In this document: positions 16,750-26,466 of the stretch, piece after piece
How the letters are laid out: every line of letters starts with the position of its first letter
Numbering within the stretch: position 1 is the first letter of the stretch
NCBI GenBank assembly: GCA_002405165.1
Contig: DHLF01000005.1
Coordinates: 248,334 to 312,333 of the forward strand
Source: Christensenella sp. UBA4675
Lineage (GTDB): Bacteria; Bacillota; Clostridia; Christensenellales; Borkfalkiaceae
DNA: 64,000 nucleotides
Reading direction: 5' to 3'
Translations under genes and position numbers: made by a program
Notes under the pieces: model-generated
Seen by the model: the letters and a program-made list of their open reading frames with translations, nothing else
Database searches by the model: none
What the model was told of the DNA's origin: nothing

Positions 16750-18372
16750 TTATTTGTTAAAAGAATCTTTAAGTGAAACTACTTCCGACAAAAATACGCC
16801 TTTTTCGTCGTTAAACAACTTATAGTAGCCTTTTCTCATCATTTGGAACACATTTCCGTCGGGAGAATTAGCTACGTATTTTTCGGTTTTGCCATGCAAA
16901 ATTTCCAAAGAATCGTAATTTAACCTTTCTCCGAAATCTTGACCTTGATATTCGGCGTCTTTAAGAAGGTATTTATATTTTCTTATTTCGTAATCTACGC
17001 AATCTTTCGCGTTTACCCAGTGAATAGTCCCCTTGCATTTTAATCCGCTAGAATCGTTACCGCTTTTAGAGTTTGCGTAATGTGTGCAATAAATAGTTTT
17101 TACGTTACCGTTATCGTCAAGTTCCACGTCTTCGCACTTAATTATATAAGCGTTTTTAAGTCTTACTATTCCGCCCTTTTGAAGTCTGAAATATTTCGGG
17201 GGCGGACATAAAGAAAAGTCGTCCCTATCTATATACAACTCGTTTGAAAATGATATCTTTCTTTTTTTCGGGGTTTCGTCGTTAGGATTTATATCGAAAT
17301 CTAGCTCTTCTTCGCCTTCGTAATCGGTTAACACTACTTTCACGGGGTCGAAAACAGTCATAGCTCTTTCCGCGTGAATATTCAAATAATCTCTTATAAA
17401 ATGCTCGAAATACGACACTTCTATTTCGGAATTGGCTTTACATACTCCTATTTCTTCGCAGAAATTCTTTAACGCCTGCGCAGGAACTCCCCTTGCTCTT
17501 AAACCCGTTAAAGTGGGCATTCTCGGGTCGTCCCAACCGCTAACGACTTTTTCGTCTACGAGCTTTTTAAGATACCTTTTGCTCATTACGGTGTTAGTTA
17601 TGTTAAGACGAGCAAATTCTATTTGTCTTGGTTTTACTTCTACTTGCGTATTTTCGACAACCCAATTATATAAAGGTCTATGGTCTTCGAATTCGAGCGT
17701 GCAGATAGAATACGTTACTCCTTGCATAGAATCACAAATAGGATGAGCAAAATCGTACATAGGATAAATGCACCATTTATCGCCCGTTCTATGATGAGTA
17801 GCGTGTAAAACTCTATAAATTACGGGGTCCCTTAAATTTATATTAGGCGACGCCATATCTATTTTAGCCCTTAAAACTTTTTCGCCGTCTTTATACTTGC
17901 CGTCCCTCATTTCTTCAAACAGCTTTAAGTTCTCTTCTACGGTTCTGTTTCTATAAGGACTTTCTTTCCCCGGTTCTGTTAAAGTTCCCCTGGTTTCCCT
18001 AATTTCGTCGGCAGTTAAATCGCAAACGAAAGCTTTTCCGTCCTTTATAAGCTTTACAGCCAAAGAATAAATTTTATCGAAAAAATCGGACGCGTAATGA
18101 ATTTCGTACCATTTAAAGTTTAACCATTCTATATCTTTTTTAATTGCTTCTACAAACTCGGTTTTTTCTTTGCTGGGATTAGTGTCGTCAAAGAAAAGAT
18201 TGCACATTCCGTTGTATTTTTGAGCTATTCCGAAGTTAAGACATAAACTTTTTGCATGTCCTATATGCAAATATCCGTTAGGTTCGGGCGGAAAACGAGT
18301 ATGAACCACCGTATTTACGCCTTCTGCCAACTCTTCGTTAATAATATCTTCGATAAAATTTTTAGATTCCAT
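16750..18372 (-). CDS. glnS: Glutaminyl-tRNA synthetase
   Basis: Class I synthetase charging tRNA-Gln with glutamine in the cytosol. The 540-aa protein has the ATP-binding motif PNGYLHIGHAKS (HIGH at 36-39), the KMSKS-type motif VMSKR, and a C-terminal two-barrel anticodon-binding region. Length and motifs match bacterial/eukaryotic-type GlnRS. Many Firmicutes lack this enzyme and make Gln-tRNA by the GatCAB route, so it probably arrived by ancient transfer. It reads divergently from glyQS. Confidence 0.95.
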   Translation of the reverse strand: MESKNFIEDIINEELAEGVNTVVHTRFPPEPNGYLHIGHAKSLCLNFGIAQKYNGMCNLFFDDTNPSKEKTEFVEAIKKDIEWLNFKWYEIHYASDFFDKIYSLAVKLIKDGKAFVCDLTADEIRETRGTLTEPGKESPYRNRTVEENLKLFEEMRDGKYKDGEKVLRAKIDMASPNINLRDPVIYRVLHATHHRTGDKWCIYPMYDFAHPICDSMQGVTYSICTLEFEDHRPLYNWVVENTQVEVKPRQIEFARLNITNTVMSKRYLKKLVDEKVVSGWDDPRMPTLTGLRARGVPAQALKNFCEEIGVCKANSEIEVSYFEHFIRDYLNIHAERAMTVFDPVKVVLTDYEGEEELDFDINPNDETPKKRKISFSNELYIDRDDFSLCPPPKYFRLQKGGIVRLKNAYIIKCEDVELDDNGNVKTIYCTHYANSKSGNDSSGLKCKGTIHWVNAKDCVDYEIRKYKYLLKDAEYQGQDFGERLNYDSLEILHGKTEKYVANSPDGNVFQMMRKGYYKLFNDEKGVFLSEVVSLKDSFNK

Positions 18373-18448
18373 TGAGCTTTCTCCGTATAAACAAAGATTA
18401 TTTATATAAATTTTAACACAATCTAGTAATTTTTACAATTATATTTAC

Positions 18449-18477
18449 TTGACTTTATATAATTTTTTTACTAGAAT
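18449..18477 (+). promoter_or_regulatory. Promoter of glyQS
   Basis: TTGACT (18449-18454), a 17-bp spacer and TAGAAT (18472-18477). The leader to the ATG at 18509 is too short for a T-box. Confidence 0.75.
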
Positions 18478-18508
18478 TACATTTATAAGGAAATTTAAGG
18501 TGATAATT

Positions 18509-19885
18509 ATGGATAACAAAAGCGTTACGATGGAAAAAATAGTAAACCTTTGTAAATCGAGAGGTATAATTTTCCCCGGAAGCGAAATTTACGGCGGAAT
18601 GGGCAACACTTGGGACTACGGTCCGGTTGGCGTTGAAATTAAAAACAACATTAAAAGAGCTTGGTGGAAAAGATTTGTACAAGAAAGCGACAATTCATTC
18701 GGTGTAGACGCAGCTATTTTAATGAATTCCAGGGTTTGGGACGCAAGCGGTCATACTGCTTCTTTTACCGACCCCAAAATGGATTGCAAAGAATGTAAGT
18801 CCAGACACAGAGCCGACAATTTGATAGAAGCTCATTCTAAGGGAAAAGTTAATCCCGACACTATGAGCAAAGAAGAAATGGAAGCCTATATTAACGAACA
18901 CAAAGTAAAATGTCCTAATTGCGGAAAGTTTAATTGGACGCCCATTAGACAATTCAACCTTATGTTCGAAACTTCCAGAGGCGTTGTAGAAGACAGCAAA
19001 GACACTATTTACCTTCGTCCCGAAACGGCGCAAGGCGAATTCGTAAACTTTTTAAACGTTCAAAGAACGACAAGGGCGAAAATCCCGTTCGGTATTGCGC
19101 AAATAGGAAAAGCTTTCCGTAACGAAATTACCCCCGGTAACTTTATTTTCAGAACTATCGAATTCGAACAAATGGAACATCAATGGTTCTGTAAAGAAGG
19201 CACAGACGTAGAATATTACAACTTATTTAAGAAAAAAGCTTGGGACTTTTTAATAGATTTAGGCTTTAACGCAGAACATTTAAGATATAAAGACCACGAC
19301 AAACTTGCGCACTACGCAAAATGCGCGTGCGATATTCAATATTTATTCCCAATCGGTTGGTCGGAACTTAACGGAATTCATAACAGAACGAATTACGATT
19401 TATCTCGCCATCAAGAATACAGCGGAAAAAATATGCAATACGTTGACCCCGTAACCAACGAAAAATACGTTCCTTACGACGTAGAATACTCTATCGGAGC
19501 GGACAGACTTATGCTTGCGGTTTTATCCGAAGCGTACGAAGAACAAACGCTTGACAACGGAGAAACGAGAGTCGTTATGCACTTCCACCCCTATTTGTCG
19601 GCTTATAAAGTTGCGGTTTTACCCTTGCAGAAGAACTTATCCGAAAAAGCAAGAGAAGTTTACAAAAAACTCACTCCTTACTTTATGTGCACCTATGACG
19701 AAGCGGGTTCTATAGGAAAAAGATACCGTAGACAGGACGAAATAGGAACGCCTATGTGCGTAACTATCGACTTTGACACCTTGGAAAACGATACCGTAAC
19801 CGTAAGGGATAGGGATACTATGGAACAAATAAGATTACCCATTTCGGAATTAGTTGCTTACGTTACCGAAAAAATTAAATTTTAA
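18509..19885 (+). CDS. glyQS: Glycyl-tRNA synthetase, dimeric type
   Basis: Class II synthetase of the alpha2 type, charging tRNA-Gly. The 458-aa protein has motif 1 around GPVGVEIKNNIKRAW, a zinc-binding CKEC...CPNC region, motif 2 near GIAQIGKAFRNEITPGNF, motif 3 near SIGADRLMLA and a C-terminal anticodon-binding domain. I start at the ATG at 18509, which has AAGGTG 7 bases ahead; a longer frame beginning at a TTG at 18449 would lie on the promoter. A strong terminator follows at 20059. Confidence 0.95.
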   Translation: MDNKSVTMEKIVNLCKSRGIIFPGSEIYGGMGNTWDYGPVGVEIKNNIKRAWWKRFVQESDNSFGVDAAILMNSRVWDASGHTASFTDPKMDCKECKSRHRADNLIEAHSKGKVNPDTMSKEEMEAYINEHKVKCPNCGKFNWTPIRQFNLMFETSRGVVEDSKDTIYLRPETAQGEFVNFLNVQRTTRAKIPFGIAQIGKAFRNEITPGNFIFRTIEFEQMEHQWFCKEGTDVEYYNLFKKKAWDFLIDLGFNAEHLRYKDHDKLAHYAKCACDIQYLFPIGWSELNGIHNRTNYDLSRHQEYSGKNMQYVDPVTNEKYVPYDVEYSIGADRLMLAVLSEAYEEQTLDNGETRVVMHFHPYLSAYKVAVLPLQKNLSEKAREVYKKLTPYFMCTYDEAGSIGKRYRRQDEIGTPMCVTIDFDTLENDTVTVRDRDTMEQIRLPISELVAYVTEKIKF

Positions 19886-20058
19886 AACGTAAAGAATTTA
19901 GTATTTATATGTATTTTTAATATTTTAAAATTTAACAATAAAAATAAAATATTTTCACAACGTAAAGATATAAATTTTACAAATTCAAAAATTTAATTAT
20001 AAAGTAATATTTTACAAAAATAAAAAATTCCACAAATCAAGTGGTTTTTAAATTGAAG

Positions 20059-20091
20059 ATACGGCTTTTTGCTAAACGCAAAAAGCCGTAT
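20059..20091 (+). terminator. Terminator of glyQS
   Basis: ATACGGCTTTTTGC and its complement form a perfect 14-bp stem with a 5-base loop, followed by TCTTT. Confidence 0.82.
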
Positions 20092-20235
20092 TCTTTACTA
20101 TATTTTTTACTCTTTAAACTTTACATACCACAAATAAATTTAATAAGCTTTTAATAAAAAGTTTTTTTGTAATTTTTTATCTTATCCTATTAAAAAAATT
20201 TATTTGTTCCAAAATTAAAAATACTTTTAAAAAAA

Positions 20236-20260
20236 ATCCCTTGCGAATTTTGCAAGGGAT
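20236..20260 (-). terminator. Terminator of the nfnAB operon
   Basis: On the minus strand ATCCCTTGC and GCAAGGGAT pair and are followed by eight T residues. Confidence 0.88.
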
Positions 20261-20290
20261 AAAATTTTATTATATTAAAATTTAAGATAA

Positions 20291-21673
20291 TTACTTATTT
20301 TTTAAGTATTCGTCAATGGATTTTGCACCTAATTTTCCTGCACCCATAGCAAGTATTACCGTAGCCGCGCCCGTAACGGCGTCTCCGCCGGCGTAGATAC
20401 CTTCTACGGAAGTAGCTCCGTTTTCGTCAACTTCTATAACGCCTCTATCGGTGTATTTTAAGTTTTCGGTAGTGTTTTTAATCAGCGGATTAGGGGAAGT
20501 TCCAAGCGCCATTATAACGCAATCTGCTTCTATGTCGAATTCACTATCCTTAATTACTACGGGTTTAGCTCTACCCGATGCGTCGGGTTCGCCAAGTTCC
20601 ATTTTTATACACGTTACGCTTTTTACCCAGCCGTTTTCGCCGTTTATGGCAACGGGGTTAGTAAGTAGAGCAAAATTTATGCCTTCTTCTTTTGCGTGCA
20701 ATACTTCTTCTCTTCTTGCAGGAAGTTCTTTTTCGGTTCTTCTATAAACTATCGTTACGTCCGCCCCTAACCTTTTAGCGCAACGAGCAGAATCCATAGC
20801 AACGTTTCCACCGCCTACTACGATAGTCTTTTTAGCTCTATAAACGGGAGTAAAGCTGTCTTCTTTATAAGCTCCCATTAAATTTATTCTCGTTAAAAAT
20901 TCGTTTGCGGAATAAACTCCGTTTAAATCTTCGCCCGCGATATTCATAAATCTTGGCAAGCCCGCGCCCGTTCCGATAAAAATAGCGTCGTAGCCGTATT
21001 CGTCTTTTAATTCGGTAACGGATATGGTTTTACCTATTACGCAGTCGGTAACGAAATTTACTCCAGATTTTTTAAGATTTTCTATTTCTTGTCTTACAAT
21101 GGCTTTAGGCAAACGGAATTCGGGAATACCACTCATTAAAACTCCGCCTTCTACGTGTAAAGCTTCGTAAACGGTAACGTCGTAACCTAAAACAGCAAGC
21201 CTGCCGGCACACGTTAAAGACGCAGGGCCAGAACCTATAATCGCTACTTTTTTCCCGTTTTTTTCTACTGTCGAGACTTCGCGCGAGCCGTTTTTTGCGT
21301 GATAATCGGCAACAAACCTTTCTAATCTACCTATTCCTACGCTTTCGCCTTTAATTCCCCTTACGCATTTTCCTTCGCATTGGGTTTCTTGCGGACAAAC
21401 TCTTCCGCAAACGGCAGGAAGGTCGCTATCGCCTTTTATTATTTGATAAGCTTTTTCAAAATCTCTTTCCGCAACGCTTTTAATAAATTCGGGGATTCTT
21501 ATCCTTACGGGACAACCGCTTACGCAAGGAGTATTTTTACAATTTAAACATCTTTGAGCTTCGCTTACGGCTTGTTCTTCGCTGTACCCGAGAGCAACTT
21601 CTTTAAAGTTTTTATTACGAACGTCGGGTTCTTGTTCGGGCATTTTATTTTTTACGTTAGAAGTGTTAATCAT
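20291..21673 (-). CDS. nfnB: NfnB: NADPH-dependent subunit of the electron-bifurcating transhydrogenase
   Basis: Together with NfnA it couples NADH and reduced ferredoxin oxidation to NADP+ reduction, in the cytosol of anaerobes. The 460-aa protein has N-terminal iron-sulfur cysteines C42, C45, C50 and C54, a second cluster in CGRVCPQETQCEGKC, an FAD-binding GSGPASLTCAGRLA motif and an NADPH-binding VVGGGNVAMDSARCAKRLGA motif. Alone it would be annotated as glutamate synthase small subunit. The 8-base overlap with the upstream NfnA-like gene argues for Nfn instead. Confidence 0.88.
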   Translation of the reverse strand: MINTSNVKNKMPEQEPDVRNKNFKEVALGYSEEQAVSEAQRCLNCKNTPCVSGCPVRIRIPEFIKSVAERDFEKAYQIIKGDSDLPAVCGRVCPQETQCEGKCVRGIKGESVGIGRLERFVADYHAKNGSREVSTVEKNGKKVAIIGSGPASLTCAGRLAVLGYDVTVYEALHVEGGVLMSGIPEFRLPKAIVRQEIENLKKSGVNFVTDCVIGKTISVTELKDEYGYDAIFIGTGAGLPRFMNIAGEDLNGVYSANEFLTRINLMGAYKEDSFTPVYRAKKTIVVGGGNVAMDSARCAKRLGADVTIVYRRTEKELPARREEVLHAKEEGINFALLTNPVAINGENGWVKSVTCIKMELGEPDASGRAKPVVIKDSEFDIEADCVIMALGTSPNPLIKNTTENLKYTDRGVIEVDENGATSVEGIYAGGDAVTGAATVILAMGAGKLGAKSIDEYLKNK

Positions 21674-22511
21674 TTTTCGCCCCCTTTAATAAATTACAAA
21701 CGTGAGCGTCTTTTTCTCTTTCGTAGTTAAAATACGTTCTAGAACGCGCTATCGCTTCGTCAAAATCAATTTGATGACCGTCGAATTCGGGACCGTCTAC
21801 GCAAGCAAATTTCATTTTTCCGCCTACGGATAACCTACAACCGCCACACATTCCCGTTCCGTCAATCATAATAGGATTCATACTCGCAACCGTTTTAATT
21901 CCGTATTCTTTCGTAAGTTTACAAACGAATTTCATCATAATAAGCGGTCCGATAGTTATTACTTCGTCGTATTTTTCTCCGCTTTCTATCAAAGATTTCA
22001 AAGCGTCCGTAACTAAACCTTTTTCGCCCCAACTACCGTCGTCGCTCATTCTTTTAAATACGTTAGAAGACTTTTCGAATTCGTCTTCCAAAATAACCAA
22101 ATCTTTATTTCTAAAACCGATTATGGAGTGCACTTCACAGCCGTTTTTATAAAGTTCTTGCGCAACGGGCAATGCTATCGCGCTACCGACTCCACCGCCG
22201 ACTACCGCTACTTTTTTAAAGCCTTCCGTTTCGGTTGCGTTTCCCAAAGGTCCAACGAAGTCCGTTATATAATCGCCTTCGTTTAAAGAATTTAATAACC
22301 TTGTAGTTGCTCCTACTATTTGGAAAATAATCGTAACCGTTCCGTTTTCTCTATCATAAGAAGCTATCGTTAAAGGAATTCTCTCTCCTTCATCGTTCAC
22401 CCTTAAAATGATAAATTGCCCTGCTTTTGCCTTTTTAGCAACGAGCGGAGCGTGGATTTTCATTAAAGTAACGTTTTGATTAAGTATTTTTTTCTCCGTT
22501 ATTTTAAACAT
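21666..22511 (-). CDS. nfnA: NfnA: ferredoxin-NADP reductase-like subunit
   Basis: A 281-aa flavoprotein of the dihydroorotate dehydrogenase electron-transfer family. It has an N-terminal FAD domain (ERIPLTIASYDRENGTVT), a NAD-binding domain starting VAVVGGGVGSAIALPVAQEL and a C-terminal [2Fe-2S] loop, MCGGCRLSVGGKMKFACVDG. Next to nfnB it forms NfnAB. AGGGGA precedes the ATG. Without that neighbour, PyrK or a sulfide dehydrogenase subunit would be alternatives. Confidence 0.88.
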   Translation of the reverse strand: MFKITEKKILNQNVTLMKIHAPLVAKKAKAGQFIILRVNDEGERIPLTIASYDRENGTVTIIFQIVGATTRLLNSLNEGDYITDFVGPLGNATETEGFKKVAVVGGGVGSAIALPVAQELYKNGCEVHSIIGFRNKDLVILEDEFEKSSNVFKRMSDDGSWGEKGLVTDALKSLIESGEKYDEVITIGPLIMMKFVCKLTKEYGIKTVASMNPIMIDGTGMCGGCRLSVGGKMKFACVDGPEFDGHQIDFDEAIARSRTYFNYEREKDAHVCNLLKGAKND

Positions 22512-22663
22512 ATTTTTCCCCTACAATATTTTAATTCTTGCCGTTTTAATTCTAAAATAAACCGATGTCGAACGCGAATTTAATACGCAACTTTTCAAAG
22601 AACAAGTTTTTTAATTTTCTATAAAATTTTATAATTTATCCGACACAATTAATTACGAAAATA

Positions 22664-22695
22664 AGGAACTATCACGCGTAACGGTAACAGTTCCT
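22664..22695 (-). terminator. Probable terminator of rpmF
   Basis: AGGAACTATCA and TAACAGTTCCT pair imperfectly, followed on the minus strand by TTATTTTCG, just downstream of the L32 gene. Confidence 0.5.
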
Positions 22696-22718
22696 CTTGC
22701 CTAACATACGTTTTAAAA

Positions 22719-22916
22719 TTAGTTATTAGCTTTCTTTTCTTTAATTTCTACAACTTGTTCGCCATCGTAATATCCGCATTTAGGACATACTTGGTGAGAA
22801 GCTTTTAACTCTCCGCATTGAGCGCAAGTTACTAAATTTGCACTATGAGCTTTATAATTGCTTGCAAATCTTTTATTTCCTCTCTGTTTGGAAATCTTTC
22901 CCTTTGGAACTGCCAT
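22719..22916 (-). CDS. rpmF: Ribosomal protein bL32
   Basis: A 65-aa large-subunit protein starting MAVPKGKISKQRGNKR with an intact zinc ribbon (CAQCG...CPKCG). The short acidic/lysine tail is normal. It lies 29 bases behind the YceD gene, the common order in bacteria. Confidence 0.96.
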   Translation of the reverse strand: MAVPKGKISKQRGNKRFASNYKAHSANLVTCAQCGELKASHQVCPKCGYYDGEQVVEIKEKKANN

Positions 22917-22945
22917 CTTTCTATACCTCTTTTTTTATTTTTAAT

Positions 22946-23350
22946 TTAATCTACGGTTATATTTTTTAATGCGTCGCAATCGTCTTTGCAATAAATTACG
23001 GTCGGTTGACTGAAAAGCACGTTGTCTTTTATCAATTCCCCTAAATCTAATCTTCCCGACTTATACGAATACTCGTCTTCCATAGGTCTTTCGCTAAATA
23101 TCTCGTCAAACTCGACTGCTACGGGTTTTTCGGTTTTTTCCAAACATCTTACGCAGTTACCTAAAACCGTATAAGAAATTTCTCCGAAAACTACGACGTA
23201 ATCTTCCTTTAACTCGACTTCGCATTTTAAAACGGCGTTTTTGAATTCGTAATCGGGCGATAACGCCAAATTTTTATCTATTTCAAACTGAAATTCAAAT
23301 TTTTCGCTCGTTTTACCTTGTCTTTTAAGCAAATTGATATCTATAACCAT
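22946..23350 (-). CDS. YceD (DUF177) family protein
   Basis: A 134-aa protein of the YceD family, linked to 23S rRNA or ribosome metabolism and usually encoded just ahead of L32, as here. The family CxxC is seen in NCVRCLEKTEKPV. No Shine-Dalgarno sequence precedes the ATG, and the promoter at 23363-23391 predicts a 5' leader of only about 6 bases. Confidence 0.85.
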   Translation of the reverse strand: MVIDINLLKRQGKTSEKFEFQFEIDKNLALSPDYEFKNAVLKCEVELKEDYVVVFGEISYTVLGNCVRCLEKTEKPVAVEFDEIFSERPMEDEYSYKSGRLDLGELIKDNVLFSQPTVIYCKDDCDALKNITVD

Positions 23351-23362
23351 ATTAGCTTATAT

Positions 23363-23391
23363 ATTTTATCTTATTTTAACTCTATTGTCAA
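23363..23391 (-). promoter_or_regulatory. Promoter of the yceD-rpmF operon
   Basis: On the minus strand TTGACA (23391-23386), a 17-bp spacer and TAAAAT (23368-23363). The predicted start is about 23356, only 6 bases ahead of the ATG at 23350. Confidence 0.75.
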
Positions 23392-23397
23392 CGATTT

Positions 23398-24768
23398 TTA
23401 AAGCTTGTTAAGTTTTTTCTTAATAATTTCGCAAACGCAATCGTCGTAAACGCCTAACGGAATACATCCGTTATATCCCGGTAAAAGAAGTTCGTAAGTC
23501 GAATAAGGCAATTTCTTTTCAAAAAACCTTTTCGTAGCCGTTATTCCCTGTATTTCGGACGCTTTTATTATATATTTATTTCTTACCAAAAAACCGCAAG
23601 AAAACAAAAGTTTAGTTTCCCCTATGCTGTAATATCTATTTCTATAATACCCGAAAAAGTAAAATACGGGGAAAAATAAAACGAGCATTAACGCAAAGCC
23701 GTATAAAAAGCTTGCGAACGTTACTAACGCTAGCGACAAAATAAGCGGAAATATGCAATAAAAATACGTCTTTTTAGAATTTTTTTTCTTTTCGGAATTT
23801 TCACTTCCAAGCAGTGCGTTTTCTATTTTATCGCAATCGCTTTTAGTTAAACAAAACGGAATACAGTCGTTATGAATTCCTTCTTTGCCCGAATTTTTCC
23901 AAATAACGTACAACGCTTCCAACCCGAATAAAAACGAAAATAGCGACCTTACTCTTTTAATTCCGACAATCGTTTTTAAATCGTAATTTATTTTTTGTCT
24001 TGAAAGCCTATAATATTCTAGGGTAAAGTTATCGCTTATTCTTATTTTAAAATTTCTATACATAAAAAATTTAAAGAAAAAATAAATTGAATAACTTATT
24101 AAAACTCCTCCTGAAATTATAAAAGAAGCCATAACTATTACTTTTTTTGCTTTTTTATAATTAAAGTTTAAAGCTTCGTATCTATTAGGTATTTCTTTAA
24201 TCGTTCCGCAAATAGCGGGGGTTAAAATTAAAAAAATCACAAAGCAGTAAAAGCACAAAACGCAAAGCTTTAAAACAAGAGTTTTCAACTTATAGGCGGA
24301 CTTTATCTCTACTAAACCGTCTTTTTGACTTTTAAAATAATACGGCAAACGGGAAGAAATTTTTTTATAAACGGACTCGCTTATCGTCATTTTAAACAAA
24401 TCGTTTCCGTCGGTAATTTTAATTACTCTCGTATTAAAATATAAATGTGATTTAAAAATATTTATTCCGACAACCTTAGACAAATCGAATCTTTTATACT
24501 CTTTTTCGTTTTTATATAAAATTAAAATTTCACTGCCGTTTTCTTCTACTATATCGAAAGATTTTTTATCGTAATCTATAACAGAATAGCATAAGCAGAT
24601 AATTGCAAAGCCCGTAGAAATAAAAAAACACGCAAAAATTTCAAGCCAAGTACTTAAAAACAACGAATCCGACAAAGTTACCAAAATTAAAGTAGATAAT
24701 ACGAATGTGAAAACAAAAGCTAAAATAGTATTTTTAAACACGTTGGTTTTACTGAATTTATATTTCAT
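23398..24768 (-). CDS. PH-domain (YdbT-like) membrane protein
   Basis: A 456-aa membrane protein with three pairs of hydrophobic segments, each followed by a bacterial PH-type domain (bPH_2). Examples are DKKSFDIVEENGSEILIL after the first pair and YRNRYYSIGETKLLFSCGFL after the last. This is the layout of Bacillus YdbT, proposed to affect resistance to envelope-acting compounds. It overlaps the shorter YdbS-like gene by 11 bases. AAGGAAGG precedes the ATG. Confidence 0.78.
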   Translation of the reverse strand: MKYKFSKTNVFKNTILAFVFTFVLSTLILVTLSDSLFLSTWLEIFACFFISTGFAIICLCYSVIDYDKKSFDIVEENGSEILILYKNEKEYKRFDLSKVVGINIFKSHLYFNTRVIKITDGNDLFKMTISESVYKKISSRLPYYFKSQKDGLVEIKSAYKLKTLVLKLCVLCFYCFVIFLILTPAICGTIKEIPNRYEALNFNYKKAKKVIVMASFIISGGVLISYSIYFFFKFFMYRNFKIRISDNFTLEYYRLSRQKINYDLKTIVGIKRVRSLFSFLFGLEALYVIWKNSGKEGIHNDCIPFCLTKSDCDKIENALLGSENSEKKKNSKKTYFYCIFPLILSLALVTFASFLYGFALMLVLFFPVFYFFGYYRNRYYSIGETKLLFSCGFLVRNKYIIKASEIQGITATKRFFEKKLPYSTYELLLPGYNGCIPLGVYDDCVCEIIKKKLNKL

Positions 24769-25234
24769 TTTGACCTTCCTTTTCTTTTAAAATTTTAGCT
24801 TTAACTTGTTCGGTCAGCGCGTTTAAATCTTCAAAATTTACGTTTTTTAAAACGTATTTCTTTTCCGAAACTTTAATAATCGTTTTACCTAATCCGAATT
24901 TAAATAGCCCCTTAACCTTTTTAGTTTTTATTTCGTTTATATCGGAAATTTTAACTATTATACTTTTTTGATTCGGATAACCGTCCTTAATAGTAAGCGT
25001 TTTTTCGTCAAGCTCGTAGCCTGACCCAACGTTTAAGAAAAATCCCCTTAAAATAAAAAAGTATCCGATAACTGCCGTCGTAAAGCAAATCAACCATATT
25101 ATGGGCATGAAAAATTGCGGAGCTTTAAAATACCAAAAAAGTAACGCTCCCTCTATTCCCGCCCATAATAAAAAGCCGAATAAAACATAGGTCAACTTTA
25201 TTCTAGTATCGGATTTTTTACCTTTAAGGGTCAT
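24758..25234 (-). CDS. PH-domain (YdbS-like) membrane protein
   Basis: A 158-aa protein with two N-terminal membrane segments and one bPH_2 domain (SGYELDEKTLTIKDGYPNQK). In Bacillus the homologue YdbS is encoded ahead of YdbT, exactly as here. AAGGAG precedes the ATG. The pair follows ackA closely, with a 28-base gap, so it may be expressed with it. Confidence 0.78.
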   Translation of the reverse strand: MTLKGKKSDTRIKLTYVLFGFLLWAGIEGALLFWYFKAPQFFMPIIWLICFTTAVIGYFFILRGFFLNVGSGYELDEKTLTIKDGYPNQKSIIVKISDINEIKTKKVKGLFKFGLGKTIIKVSEKKYVLKNVNFEDLNALTEQVKAKILKEKEGQNEI

Positions 25235-25262
25235 TTTTCTCTCCTTAAACTTTATTTTATAA

Positions 25263-26456
25263 TTATTTTACCAATTCTTGCGTATCGCGAGCTATAACCA
25301 ATTCTTCGTTAGTGGGAATTACCAAAACTTTAACGGGAGAATCGGGAGTAGAAATTTCGTTTACGCCGTCAATATTTTTAGCGTTTTTAGCTAAATCGGC
25401 TTTAACACCTAAAAATTCCAATCCTTCCAAAATTCTTGCTCTCATAGGAGCGTCGTGTTCGCCTATACCTGCGGTGAAAACTATACAATCTAATCCGCCC
25501 ATAGCGCAAGCGTATGCTCCGATATATTTTTTACAGCTGTACGCGAAGATTTTAAGCGCAAGTTCTGCTCTTTCGTTGCCTTTGTTAGCTTCTTCGGTTA
25601 AATCTCTGAAATCGCTGGAAACTCCGCTTACCCCGAACACTCCCGATTTTTTGTTAAGGTAAGTATCTACCGCGTCTAAATCGAAATTGTGTTTTTTGCA
25701 AAGGAATTTTACGATAGCGGGGTCTAAATCTCCCGACCTCGTACCCATAGGAACTCCGCCCAAAGGCGTAAAACTCATGGACGTATCAACACTCTTTCCG
25801 CCGTCTACCGCGGTTATTGACGAGCCGTTTCCTAAGTGCATTGTAACGATTTTTAAATGTTTAATATCTTTATTCAAATACTTGCTAGCTTCCGCCGAAA
25901 CGAAACGATGACTCGTACCGTGGAACCCGTATCTTCTTACTTTGTAATTTTTATAATCTTCGTAAGGAATACCGTAAATATACGCGTAATTCGGCATAGT
26001 CGAATGAAAAGCCGTATCGAATACCGCTACCATAGGAACGTCGGGCATAATTTCCTTACAAGCTAAAATTCCCGTAATGTTTGCGGGTTCGTGCAAGGGA
26101 GCAAGCTCCGTATTTTTTCTACAAGTAGCAATAACTTCGTCGTCGATTAAAACGGAACGGTTATAATCTTCTCCGCTATGTACTACCCTATGTCCTACGG
26201 CGTCTATTTCTTTCATAGATTTAATTGCGCCGTATTTTTCGTCGATTAGCGTATTTAAAACTAATTCGATTGCGGTTTTATGGTCGGGCATATCTTTTTC
26301 GATAACCACGTCCTTTCCGTCGAACTTAAACTTTAAAAAAGATTTTTCTAGACCTATTCTTTCGCAACCGCCTTTTGCAATCGCTTTTTCGGTATCCATA
26401 TCTATAAGTTGATATTTAAGCGAAGAACTACCCGCGTTTATAACTAAAACTTTCAT
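25263..26456 (-). CDS. ackA: Acetate kinase
   Basis: Makes ATP and acetate from acetyl phosphate; the last step of acetate fermentation. The 397-aa protein has the N-terminal VLVINAGSSSLKYQL motif, HRVVHSG, MHLGNGSSITAV and the FTAGIGEH nucleotide motif. AAGGAG precedes the ATG, and pta ends 10 bases upstream, so pta-ackA is an operon. Confidence 0.97.
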   Translation of the reverse strand: MKVLVINAGSSSLKYQLIDMDTEKAIAKGGCERIGLEKSFLKFKFDGKDVVIEKDMPDHKTAIELVLNTLIDEKYGAIKSMKEIDAVGHRVVHSGEDYNRSVLIDDEVIATCRKNTELAPLHEPANITGILACKEIMPDVPMVAVFDTAFHSTMPNYAYIYGIPYEDYKNYKVRRYGFHGTSHRFVSAEASKYLNKDIKHLKIVTMHLGNGSSITAVDGGKSVDTSMSFTPLGGVPMGTRSGDLDPAIVKFLCKKHNFDLDAVDTYLNKKSGVFGVSGVSSDFRDLTEEANKGNERAELALKIFAYSCKKYIGAYACAMGGLDCIVFTAGIGEHDAPMRARILEGLEFLGVKADLAKNAKNIDGVNEISTPDSPVKVLVIPTNEELVIARDTQELVK

Positions 26457-26466
26457 GTTTTTCTCC

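Larger units (their letters stand above)
19886..20290. other. Intergenic region holding two terminators
   Basis: Apart from the glyQS and nfnB terminators listed separately, this A+T-rich stretch between convergent genes shows no coding frame or RNA gene. Confidence 0.6.

Noticed and set aside
18449..18508. N-terminal extension of GlyRS starting at a TTG
   Set aside because: The extension lies on the predicted -35/-10 promoter, and the ATG at 18509 has a good ribosome site and the family start.
18373..18508. T-box leader ahead of glyQS or glnS
   Set aside because: The leaders are too short, and no T-box sequence is present.
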